Source: Sapria himalayana
Lineage: Eukaryota; Streptophyta; Magnoliopsida; Malpighiales; Rafflesiaceae
DNA length: 64,000 nucleotides
Reading direction: 5' to 3'
NCBI GenBank assembly: GCA_029783825.1
Contig: JAREIK010010524.1
Location: 1 to 64,000, forward strand
This document shows, one piece after another, positions 1 to 10,856 of this stretch. Position 1 is the stretch's first letter. Every line of letters begins with the position of its first letter. The position numbers were made by a program, and so were the translations under genes. Under the pieces are notes generated by a model. It was given only the letters and a program-made list of their open reading frames with translations, searched no databases and had not been told where the DNA came from.

Positions 1-2979
1 AATAGATAGATAGATAGCAGACAATAGACAGATAGATAGACAGAGAGAAAGTATATAGATATTTTTATAGTTTAGACAGATAGCCAAGTTGATAGATAAA
101 AAGATAAATAGATAGTCAGATAGATAAATAAAAGATAGATGAAGATAGATAGACAGATAGACATAAAGACCCATAGACATAAAGATAGAAAACAAATAGA
201 CACATAGTCATATAGACAGACACTTAGATATTAGATATATAGATAGAAAGGTGGATAGACATAAAGATAGATAGATAGATAGGTAGGTAGATAGACATAA
301 AAATAGATAGAGAGACACACAAACAAATAAACAAATAGACATACAGACCACAGAAAGATAAAAGCTAGACCGACACACATACATAGCTAGAAATATATAC
401 AGACAGATAGATAGATATAAAGATAGATATGATTATAGAAACGATTTACAAAGAGAGATAGATATAAAGATAGATATGATTAAGAAACGATTTACAAAGA
501 GAGATAGATATTTAGAGAGAAAGATAGATAGATAGACAAATAGACAGATATATAGAAAGATCATCAGAAAGATAGATAGACATATAGACTCGTAGATAAA
601 AAATGAGATGAGATAAAAAATAGATAGAAAAATAGATAGATAGATAGACAAATATAAAGACAGGTAGATAGATATAATGATAGATAGTCAAACACATAAA
701 CAGACAGACAGACAGATAGATACGTAGATACGCCATACATAGAGCCTGACAGAGAGATAGATAGACAAAAGATACAAAGATAAAAAGACACACAGACAGA
801 TAAATCTTTGATAGGCATATAGAGGTTAGACACATAGAAATAGACATTTAGAGAGTTTAATAGATTTCTAGATAGAGAAATAGATAGATAAATTGATAGA
901 TAGATAGATAGACATATACATGTAAATAAAAAGAAAAAAAAGAGATAAACTGATACACAGATAGATAGAAAGAGATAGAAGATAGATAAATCATATAGAC
1001 ATTTAGACAAATAAACAGATAGACAGTTAAAGAGATTAAAGATAGACATTGAGACAGATAGACAGATTGCGAGATATATAGATAAACAATAATATTTGAT
1101 ATTAGATAGATAGATAGATTAACAAATAAATAGATAGACAAATAGAATGATAGATACATAGATAGATAGACATATAGACATATAAATAGATATAGAGAAA
1201 TATTGATAGACAAAAGATAAATAGATAGATAGATAAATAAATAGATAGATAGATAGATAGGTAGAAATACATAAAGACAGATAGACCGACACACAGACAG
1301 ATAGAGAGACACACACATAGAAACATAGACAAACAAACACACATATATACATATAGACAAATAGACAGCTACATAGAGAGACAGAAAGACAGACAGATAA
1401 ACACATAGATAGATAGACATACAAACTCACAGACAGACAGACAGACTGTATGACATACAGACACACAGACAAATAAAAAGGCACATATACACACATATAC
1501 ACAAATAGACACAAAGACACACAATCAGATAGATAGATAGATAGATAGATAGATAAGCAGATAAAGGATAGACATAGAGAGATATACATTTACAGAGATA
1601 GATATAGACAGATAGACAAATAGATAGATAGAAAGATAGTTAGATAGTTAGATAGTTAGATAGATAATATGATAGATAAACAAGTAGATAGATAATGAGA
1701 TAACCCGATAAATAGAATGACAGATAGAATGATAGTCAAATGGACCATATAGATAGATATACAAATAGATACATATATAGATACATAAAATGATAGAAAG
1801 ATAGATAGATAGTTAGTTGGAAGATAGATAGATAGACAGATTGATAAATAGATAGTTATAAAATAGAAGATATAAAGATAGACAAATAGACATATAGAGA
1901 ATAGCGATATAGACATATAGATAGATATATAGATAGACAGATAGACAGAGAGACAAATAGACAATTAGTTAGATAGATAGACATATAGATATATAAATAG
2001 ATAGAAAGAAATATATAAAGATAGATAGAAAAATATGATAAAAAGACAGATAGATTTAAAAGAGAAATATAGATAGATAGACAAATAAATGGAAAATAGA
2101 TAGATAGACAGATAGATTTAAAGAGAGAAACATAGATAGATAGACAGACAAAAAGCAGATTGATAAATAGATAGACAGATAGAAAAATAGATAGACAAAC
2201 AAACAAATTTATAGATAGACAAACATACAAATAAATATACAGATAGATAAATAGTCAGTTAGATAGATAGATATATAGATAGATAGATAGGTTGGTAGGT
2301 AGGTAGATAAAGGATAGACACAGATAGTAGATATTTAGAGAAATAGATTGATAGACATATAGACAAATAGATAGAGAGAAAGATTGTCAGGCTGATAGAT
2401 AGACATATCTATAAGTATATAGATAAAGTGATAAATTGATAAATAGATACACATATAGACAAATAAAGAGATAGACAGATAGATAGAGAGGCATAGAGAC
2501 ATATAGACATATAGACATATAGATAGACAAAAAGATATATATAACGATAGATATATACAAAGATAAATAGATAGACTGATATATATATAGATAGAAATAC
2601 ATAGACATATAGACAGATAGATAGATAGACAAATAGACAGATAGCCTAATATACCAATATAAAGATAGCCATATAGACATATAGATAATTAAATAGATAG
2701 GTAGATAAATAGAAGACATATAGACATATATACATATACATAGATAGTCAGATAGACAGATAGACAAATAGATATATAGATAGCTAGATAGATAAATATA
2801 AAGATAGATAGATAGACAAGAAAATAGAAAGACAGACAGATAGATAGATAGAATACATATTGAAAGATAGATACACTATATATCGATAGATAGATAAATA
2901 TTTTTAGAAATAGATAGATAGATTTATAGATATAGAGATCATTTGACATATAGATAGACAAATAGATATACAGACATAT

Positions 2980-2980
2980 A

Positions 2981-3015
<35 letters not shown>

Positions 3016-3034
3016 ATATATATATATATATATA
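2980..3034. repeat. AAAT run passing into TA run
   Basis: A pure run of about nine AAAT units passes directly into a (TA)n run. It is much more homogeneous than the surrounding GATA array, so it is probably a recent local slippage expansion. Confidence 0.9.
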
Positions 3035-4384
3035 GGCAGATAGCTAGTCAGCTAGATGGTAGATAGATAGATAGCTATATAGATAGATAGATAGATCTAT
3101 CGATCGAAAGAAATATTTATAGATAGATAGATAGATAGATCTATCGATAGATGGATAGATAGATATATAGATAGATAGCTAGATAAATATATAGATAGAT
3201 AGAAACATTGATAGATATAAAATAGACAAAAACAGATAGATAGACAGACAGAATGATAGATAGACAGATAGGTAGATATAGGATAGACATAGAGAGAGAG
3301 GCATTTTGAGAAATAAATAGATTGACAGATAAATAGACAGATAAATAGATAGATAAATAAACAGATATACAAATATACATATAGACAGATTAACAGATAG
3401 ACAAAAAAGACAAAAGATAAATAAATAGACAAATAGGCTGATAGATAGATAGACATATACATAGATAGAGAAATAGAAAGATAGATATATAGCAGAAAGA
3501 TATATAGATAGCAGATAATTAGATAGATAGAGTGATAGATAGATAAATAGAAAGATTTACAGATAGATAAATAGAAAGATTTATAGATAAGATAGATAGA
3601 TAGCAAGATTGATAGGTAAATAGATAGAGAGATAGATAGACAAATACACATATAGATAAATAGATAGACAGGTAGACAGATAGACATAAAAATAGTTAGA
3701 CAAATAGATAGAAAGGTAGACAGATAAATAGATAAAAAAATAGACAGATAGATAGATATAGAGATAATCAAATGGATAGATAGACAGATAGATAGATATA
3801 TAGATAGACAGATAGACATATAGATAGATAGATATGTATAGAGAGATAGAAAGATAGGTAGATAAACAAATAGATAAAGATATAGAATTATAGAAGATAT
3901 ATCAATAGATAACAGATAGACAGATAGCCATGTCGACATAAGATAGACAGACAGACAAATAGATAGATAGTAATATATATAGATAGATAGATAGTCAGAT
4001 AGATAGATAGATAAATAAGTCAGATATACATAAAAATAGATAAATAGATAGGTAGACAGATAGATATATAGAAAGAAAGATAGATAGATAGATGGATATA
4101 CAAATCGATAGATAGATAGACAGATAGAAAGATAGACAGATAAATAAATAGACCTATAGATTGATAGAAAGATAGAATAATAGATAAATTGACATATAGG
4201 CATATAGAAAAATAAGCAAATAGAAAGATAAACAGAAGATAAATAGACATATAGATAGATAGACAGATAGATTGATTGATAGGCAAATAGATATATAGAC
4301 AAATAGATAGATACATAGATAGATAGATAAAGTGATATACAGATATAGAGATAGACAAAAAGACAAATAAGCAAATAGATATAT

Positions 4385-4387
<3 letters not shown>

Positions 4388-4427
<40 letters not shown>
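4388..4427. repeat. (TA)n tract inside satellite
   Basis: An uninterrupted alternating TA run of about 40 bases lies within GATA units. Similar tracts recur in the array near 5271-5292, 8700-8714, 13665-13682, 31903-31926, 33950-33977, 36800-36822, 38574-38591, 41838-41870 and 42515-42532. At 5271 and 8700 the tract directly precedes the AGAAACATT phrase, so it appears to be a variable-length part of the larger repeat unit. Confidence 0.85.
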
Positions 4428-4432
<5 letters not shown>

Positions 4433-5503
4433 GATATATATATTTATATATATAGACACATAGTCAGATAGATAAATAAATAATTAGTTACATTTATAGA
4501 TAGAGAGATAGATGGATAGATAAATATATAGATATACAGATAACTAGATAGTGAGCTCACATATAAACAGATAGACAAAATAGATAGATAGATAGATAGC
4601 TATATATCTAGATGATAGATAGTTTGTTTGTTAAATCGATAGGTATATAGATATATAGATAGATAGATCGATTGATAGATTGATCAATAGATAGATAGAT
4701 ATCATGATTTATATATAGATAGATAGAAACATTTACATACAGACAGACATATAAAAAGATAGATAGACAAATAGATAAACAAACAAACAGACAGATAGAT
4801 GGATAGATGGATAAATAATTGATAAACATAGAGAGATAGACATTTAGAGTGATAAATAGATAGACAAATAAAAAAATAAACATATAGATAGATTGACAGA
4901 AAGATATATAGAGAGGCTATTAGTAGATTGACAGATTCATAGATAGACATATATACAAATAGACAGATAGATAGAGAGATAGTTAGATAGATAGATAAAG
5001 AGATAGTTAGACAGATAGATAGATAGACAGATAGATACAAGACATATCGATAGATAGATAGATAGAAGTATTGATAAATAGACAGATATACAGACGATAG
5101 ATAGACAGATAAATTGTTTGATAGTTAGATCAATAGATAATCAAAATAAATAGATAGATTGATTGATATATAGACAGATAGTAAGATTTAAAGATACAGA
5201 TATACACAGACAGATAGACAGATATACCGATAGATAGATTGACAAATAGATAGATAGATAGATGGCTAGATATATATATATATATATATATAGGTAGAAA
5301 CATTAATAGATAGACATATAGACTATTATACAAGCAAATAGACACTCAGATAGACATATAGTTAGATAGATAGTGAGATAGATTATTTGGAGATGAAGGA
5401 TAGACATAGAGAGATATACATTTAGAGAGATAAATAAATAGATAAATAGACAAATAGATAGATTTGTCGACAGACAGATAGAAAGACAGACAGACAGACA
5501 GAT

Positions 5504-5826
5504 TGTAACACCGCAAAAATACCCTAGAATTTTTTTTATATAATAGTTTTTATTATATATTTCAGGTATGAAGTGAGTCAAACTTGGGTTTTTCCGGGAA
5601 AACCGATAAATTGTGAAATGTGAAATAAATATGTAAGCGTATGATTAAATGTTATATGTTAAAATGAGAAATTGATTGAACCCGAAAATTAATCCAAGCG
5701 TAAAGGACAAAGTTAGAATTTGTAAAATGAGAACCTAAGGGAAAATAATAAATAAAATAAAAATGATTTATTAAGTTAGGGACAAACAAGTCATTAGGAG
5801 AGGTTTAACTTAAAGACAAAAAAAAA
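5504..5826 (+). repeat. Left terminal inverted repeat
   Basis: This arm runs from TGTAACACC to the A-rich run just before 5830. It pairs with 6736-7051 along its length, including the phrases TTTCAGGTATGAAGTGAGTC, AATTAATCCAAGCG and GGTTTAACTTAAAGAC. Only a few mismatches and small length differences are visible by eye. Confidence 0.9.
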
Positions 5827-6735
5827 ATCACTTTTGCATTCTAGGATTTTTGGTTAGGGTTGATGTCTACCCAATACACCTCACTTGCCAAATTTTATGG
5901 GGACAATTGAGTCATATTTTGATCATACATCCTTCACAAACATTATATCTCTATGAGTCTATTTTTAGTAGGAATTTGAATCATCTCATTTGGATCACCC
6001 AAACACAAGTTATGGCATCTTTATTCCAAACTGGTCAGTATGCCCAATTCACTCGGTTACCTACTGTTTTTCTCAATTTCAGAAATCTTAACTCCATAAA
6101 TTGGTAATGTTCCCTTATACTAATTTGAATATATGTTCTAAGGTTTCCCATCCAATTGGAATCATCCAATTTGGATCCCAAAAACTCAAGTTATGGAATT
6201 TTATATTCAGACTACTCTAATTTTCAAAATAGAAGCAGATTTTTTTTTTCTTTCTTGCACATAGCTCCGCTTTTTATGGATATATGGACACTTTTGGGTG
6301 ATAAATTGTCTACTATTCCTTCAAGTAAATTATTCTCCTAAAAGTCTCGTTTACCGGAAATTTGAATCACTCAATACGGATAAGAAATGACCAAGTTATG
6401 GCTAAAACAAAACATAGGTTTGAAAAACATTTGACAGCATCTCCTTTGAAACACCATAATTTCCCTCTTCGTGATTTTCTTCCAAAACACCTCAAAACTT
6501 AAAATAAATCATGTCAATCACTCCTAATAACATCCTAATATCATCCTCAACCAATCACAAGCAAATCCCATGGATGATTAGGGTTTTTCCTAACTCAAAA
6601 ATCATGAACAAAAGTGAGAAATCACCCAAAAGTTTGATCTTCTCCCCTTGCCCTAGGTTTTCTCTTCTTTTTGCTCTCTCTCCTTCTCTCAAATACGACT
6701 TGGCAATTTGTGGTGTTCTAAGACCAATTTTTTTT
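5827..6735. other. Interior of the inverted-repeat element, non-coding
   Basis: About 0.9 kb of non-satellite sequence contains only short, unconvincing reading frames. The phrase AAGTTATGG recurs at about 6007, 6182 and 6393, twice preceded by TTTGGATC. This suggests degenerate internal repeats of 180-210 bp. Phrases of this kind are common in plant LTRs, which is weak support for an LTR origin of the interior. Confidence 0.6.
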
Positions 6736-7051
6736 TTTGGTCTTTAAGTTAAACCTCTCCTAATGACTTGTTTGTCCCTAACTTAATATATCATTTTTAT
6801 TTTATTTATTATTTTCCCTTAGGTTCTCATTTTACAAATTCTAACTTTGTCCTTTACACTTGGATTAATTTTCGGGTTCAATCAATTTCTCATTTTAACA
6901 TATAACATTTAATCATACGCTTACATATTTATTTCACATTTCACAATTTATCGGTTTTCCCGGAAAAACCCAAGTTTGACTCACTTCATACCTGAAATAT
7001 ATAATAAAACTATTATATAAAAAAATTCTAGGGTATTTTTGGGGTGTTACA
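6736..7051 (-). repeat. Right terminal inverted repeat
   Basis: This is the reverse complement of the left arm, ending GGGGTGTTACA. It reads ACCGCAAAA in the left arm where this arm gives ACCCCAAAA. The high similarity suggests a young element or gene conversion between arms. Confidence 0.9.
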
Positions 7052-9204
7052 CAGATAGATAGATAGATAGATAGATAGGCAAATAGACAAGTAGATAAAT
7101 AAAGATATAAACTAATAAATAGATAGTTAGATATACAAATTGGTAGAGAGGCCATATAAATAGATAGATAGATCAACAGATAGACAGATGGATAAATTGA
7201 AAGATTGATAGATATACATACAAATAGATAGATAAATAGATATACAGAGAGATAGATAGATAGAAATATAGATTAGATAGATAATATATAGATAGATAGA
7301 CAAATAGATAGATAGACAGATAAACAGATTAACAGATAGACAGATTGATAGATAGACAACTAGATATATAGATAGACTGATAGACTGATTATGCAACTAG
7401 ATATATATATATAGACTAATAAAAAGATAGACAAATAGAGGGATAGATAGATAAACAAATATACACATAGTGAGATATAAAGATATATAGATGATCGACT
7501 ATAGATAGATATATAGGTAGATAGATATATAGATTTATGGATTGATAGATAGACTAGTAGCCAAATTGATACATAGATTTATTGATAGACAGATAGAAAA
7601 ATCAATATATAGAAAGATAGATAGAGATAGCCACATGGTAGATAGATAAATATATAGATTTATAGGTATATAGATAGATACATATATAGATAAATCAATC
7701 GACAGATAGATAGTGATATAGATAGATAGATAGATAAATATATAGATAGATATATAGATAGATAGAAACATATACAGACAATCAGGCAAACAAACAAATA
7801 GAAAGCCACATATATATAGAGATACATATACAGATAGATAGATAGATTCATAGATAAAGGATAGACATGGAGATATAGGCATTTAGATAGATAAATAGAT
7901 GGACAGATAGAGAAATAGACAAATAGATAGATAGATAGATAGACAGATAGATAGATAGGCAGACAAATAGACAAATAGATAGGTATATTGATTGATAGAT
8001 AAACAAATATACAAGTAGATAGATAAAGATATACATTAATAAATAGTTAGACCACCAAATAAACAGATTGTTAGATAGATAGATATATAGATAGGATATA
8101 AATAGATTGACAGATTAATAGATACACATAGATAGATAGACAGAGAAATAAATACATAGATAGATATATAGATAGAAATATAGACTGATATAAATATAGA
8201 TAGATAGACAAATAGGCAAAAAAAATAAATTAGATAGATAGACAAACTATAGATTGACATATTGACAGATATATATATATATGATGGATAGACTGAAGAT
8301 ATATAGTCATATAGATAGAGAGATATTTAGATAAACAGATAAACAAATAGACATATAGACTGATAGATAGATAGATAGATTGAACTATAGATAGACAAAA
8401 AGAAATATAGATAGATATATAAATAGAAGATAGATAGATAGATAGATTATCAGAAAGATAGATAGACATTAAATAGATTTATAGATAGAAAGAATATATA
8501 TATATATTATATAGTTAAATAGATAGATAGCTAGATAGGTAGATAGGCAGATAAAACAAATAGACAAATAGATAGATAGATAGATGGATAGGTAGATAGC
8601 CAAATGATAGATAGATAGATATATATGTATATAGATAGATACTTAGATAGATAGATTAATTGATAGAAAGATAGCTAGCTAGAAAGAAAGATAGATAGAT
8701 ATATATATATATATAGAAACATTGACAGGCAGACAGATTGACAGATAGCTAGATATATAATTAGATAGATAGATAGATTCGTAGATAAAGGATAGACATA
8801 GAAAGATAGACATTTAGATAGATAAATAGATGGATAGATAGACAAATAGATATATAGATAGATATATAGATAGACAGACAGATAGACTGACAGACAGACA
8901 GATAGATAGATAGATAGATAGATAGACAATTATACAAGTTGATAGATAAAGATATAAACTGGCAAATAGATAGACAGATAGACATATAGACCAAATAAAT
9001 AGATTGTTATATTGACATATATATATAGATAGCCATATCTATAGATTTATAGATTAATAGATATAATGATAGATAGATAGACAGAGAGATAGAAACATAG
9101 ATAGCTAGATAGATAGACACATACACATATAGATAGATAGAAAGATAGATAGATAGATAGACATATAGACATATATACATATAGATAGATATATAGATAG
9201 ACAG
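7052..9204 (+). repeat. GATA/GACA satellite, block II
   Basis: The array resumes directly after the inverted-repeat element and continues to LINE copy 1. It holds the best-preserved periodicity of the window. Within it AGAAACAT occurs at about 7766 and 8717, and TAGATAAAGG at 7851 and 8782. No gene is present. Confidence 0.95.
7091..8937 (+). repeat. Two ~923-bp higher-order units of the GATA satellite
   Basis: The phrase GTAGATAnATAAAGATATAAAC starts at 7091 and 8015 and recurs, as GTTGATAGATAAAGATATAAAC, at 8938. That gives steps of 924 and 923 bp. Other phrases keep step: TAGATAAAGG at 7851 and 8782 (931 bp), AGAAACAT at 7766 and 8717 (951 bp) and a GATAGCCA phrase near 7625 and 8595. Each unit has the order GTAGATA phrase, a middle part, GATAGCCA phrase, AAACAT phrase, GGATAGACAT...CATTTAGA phrase. 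The array therefore evolves as a satellite of ~0.92-kb units built from tetranucleotides. Confidence 0.8.
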
Positions 9205-9404
9205 ATTCTTCCTGCCATACTTAATAAGTCACCTTTATAGCCTGCTATTTTATTTCTGATTTTATACATTAAAAAGTTTAAATCTTCTTTCTTTATCTTT
9301 CCTTCCTTAATAGGACAACCCAAATATAGCAGAGCACCTGTGTTTTGTGTAAACTTCCTGAATAGGTTCGCTAGCTCATATTTTAATGTCGGTTCAAACC
9401 ACAA
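9205..9404 (-). pseudogene. LINE ORF2 fragment, end of reverse transcriptase (inverted)
   Basis: The minus strand reads about 65 codons containing ALLYLGCPI, KIKKEDLNFLMYKIRNKIAGYK and AGRI. LINE copy 2 has the matching ALMYLGCPI, KLRKKIAGWK and FGGRI. This segment follows the YADD active site in plant L1 reverse transcriptases. At its 3' end (left) the reading runs straight into satellite codons. At its 5' end (right) it abuts plus-strand LINE sequence. It is a fragment without a start and has no function by itself. Confidence 0.85.
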
Positions 9405-10345
9405 AATCTATTATTAAAAAGCTTGAAAAAGAAATGTCCAATTTTTATGGGGTAGGAAAGAAGCTAAAAATAAACTTCATTGGAAAAAATGGCAAGATTT
9501 ATGTTTTCCGAAGGAAGAGGCTGGATTAGGCTTTTCTAGCTTAGAGGATGTAGCTAATACCTGGGCTTGTAAAAACTGGTGGAGGCTAAAGGAAAATGGT
9601 AGTCTTTGGACTAATTATATTAAGGCTAGGTTTAGATTAGGTGACAATGCTTTTAAAGATATTAGGAAGGCATCTAAAACATGGAAACTGATGAGAAAGC
9701 AATAAGGAATGGTAGATAAACATTCAATTTTAACCAAAAGCTGGTGGAAATGGACATTAAATCCACATGGTAAATTTACATTAAAAAGTTCTAAAGATCT
9801 GGTTAGAAGTAAAAGGCCAGAGCAGGATATATTTAGGAGGGCATGGATAAAGGAGTTACCACAAAAAATGAATGTATTCATGTGGAAACTCCTCTCAAAT
9901 GGGATCCTGGTAGATGATAATATACAAAGAAAAAGAATTAAATTAGCATCTAGACGTGAATGTTGTTATCAGGAGGTGGAAAGTACTAATCACCTATTTT
10001 CAACGGGAAAAATAGCCAATAAACTATGGAAAAAAGTAGAGGTAGAGGTGGGTATTGAAAAAGGTGCTTTAGACCTATAGGATAGATTAAAAAATTGGAG
10101 TAAGCACACAAAAAATAAAATTTTCAAATAGTTAAGAAATTTTATCCCACAAATAGTAGATTGGTCCTTATGGAAAGCAAGAAACGAAAGTAGATTTGAA
10201 TGTATTCCTATGAATTATAATAGCATTTTAGAAGAAATAAAAAAAGAAAGCTCATTTATCTCAGCTTGTAATCCTATAAAAATTAGTAATATAGATTTAG
10301 ACAAAAATAGGAAAAAGATTTGGGGCCTCTATAAAAATTAGGACT
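9397..10345 (+). pseudogene. LINE ORF2 fragment: RT thumb to zf-RVT
   Basis: The plus strand continues the LINE protein with IIKKLEKEMSNF, then (after a one-base loss in a T run) WGRKEAKNKLHW, CFPKEEAGLGF and NWWRLKENGSLW. An in-frame TAA follows at about 9705. The longest open part, 9709-10080, has the zf-RVT region: WWKWTLNPHGKFTLKSSKDL, then LPQKMNVFMWKLL and a Cys/His motif SRRECCYQEVESTNHLF. Two further in-frame TAG codons lie at 10078 and near 10129. zf-RVT is a zinc-binding domain typical of plant LINE and related polyproteins. This copy is dead. Confidence 0.85.
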
Positions 10346-10390
10346 CAGCCGAAAGTTAGATCCATTAGCTAGGAAAAGCCTCTACAGGGA

Positions 10391-10856
10391 ATGTTGGCTC
10401 TCAATACAGATGGCTCGTTTAACAGAGAAATGGGGGCTACAGGGGGTGGAGGTATAATAAGAAATGTGGAGGGTAAAGCCATGAGTGCATTCACAATGAA
10501 AGGAGATGCATCTTCTGCTATACAGGCAGAAATTATGGCCTTACATAGAGGCTTGTTGATTTGTAAAAAAAATAATTTTTCAAATATTCAAGTTCAGTAG
10601 ACTCAAGTATATTAGTTGATCTAGTGTCAAATAAAATAAAACCGTGGAGGTTTGAGGAGAAAATAAACATAATTAAAAACTATTAATTGAGTTGAAAGGA
10701 ACAACGCTACACATTTTAAGAGAAGCTAATGCGGTTGTAGATAAATTAGCAGCAGAATGTTTGAAAAGAGGAGAGCAAGAATTTGGGGAAGAGGATATCC
10801 CCTCTAGGCTTAAAGGCTTAATAAATTTAGACAAAATTGCTTTTCCATATGTTTGA
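10391..10856 (+). pseudogene. LINE RNase H domain, frameshifted
   Basis: The reading frame opens with NTDGSFNR and GGGGIIRN, the first-aspartate motif and glycine loop of plant type-I RNase H. It continues with AIQAEIMALHRGLLICK, which carries the catalytic glutamate. After NIQVQ one base is lost near 10598, so the expected DS motif falls in the +1 frame. Later a frame reads LREANAVVDKLAAECL, with the last catalytic aspartate, and ends at TGA 10854-10856 after IAFPYV. Copy 2 ends similarly with MGFPYIRTN. It removes RNA from the RNA/cDNA hybrid in live elements, but here it is inactive. Confidence 0.85.

Larger units (their letters stand above)
1..5503 (+). repeat. GATA/GACA satellite, block I
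   Basis: This block is almost wholly built of GATA, GACA, AATA and TATA tetranucleotide units with point changes, so it is a diverged array rather than a pure microsatellite. Recognisable phrases recur inside it. One is AGAAACATT followed 85-106 bases later by ACATAGAGAG, at 3202/3287, 4727/4826 and 5298/5404; a further ACATAGAGAG is at 1572. The complementary strand (TATC) contains no stop codon in a perfect repeat, so long Tyr-Leu-Ser-Ile reading frames appear. These are not genes. I see no promoter, RNA gene or transposon in the block. The left end continues beyond the window. Confidence 0.95.
5504..7051. mobile_element. Element with ~320-bp terminal inverted repeats and TG...CA ends
   Basis: A 1548-bp non-satellite insertion starts TGTAACACC and ends GGTGTTACA. 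Its outer ~320 bp at each side are nearly identical inverted copies. The five bases CAGAT lie immediately before (5499-5503) and after (7052-7056) the element and look like a target-site duplication, although CAGAT is common in this satellite. TG...CA ends with a 5-bp duplication are typical of LTR-retrotransposon integration, and TGTAACACC is a familiar start of plant Ty3 LTRs, but LTRs are direct repeats, not inverted. It could be a foldback or MITE-like element, or two LTR ends fused head to head. No transposase or retroviral-type protein is encoded. Confidence 0.8.

Noticed and set aside
433..5581. Dozens of minus-strand reading frames encoding Tyr/Leu/Ser/Ile-rich peptides
   Set aside because: They are direct translations of TATC repeats, which lack stop codons. 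Frames overlap in all three phases and have no conserved domain, so they are repeat artefacts. The same applies to all satellite blocks.
5499..7056. CAGAT as a proven target-site duplication
   Set aside because: The match is exact, but CAGAT is frequent in the satellite, so I treat it as supportive only.
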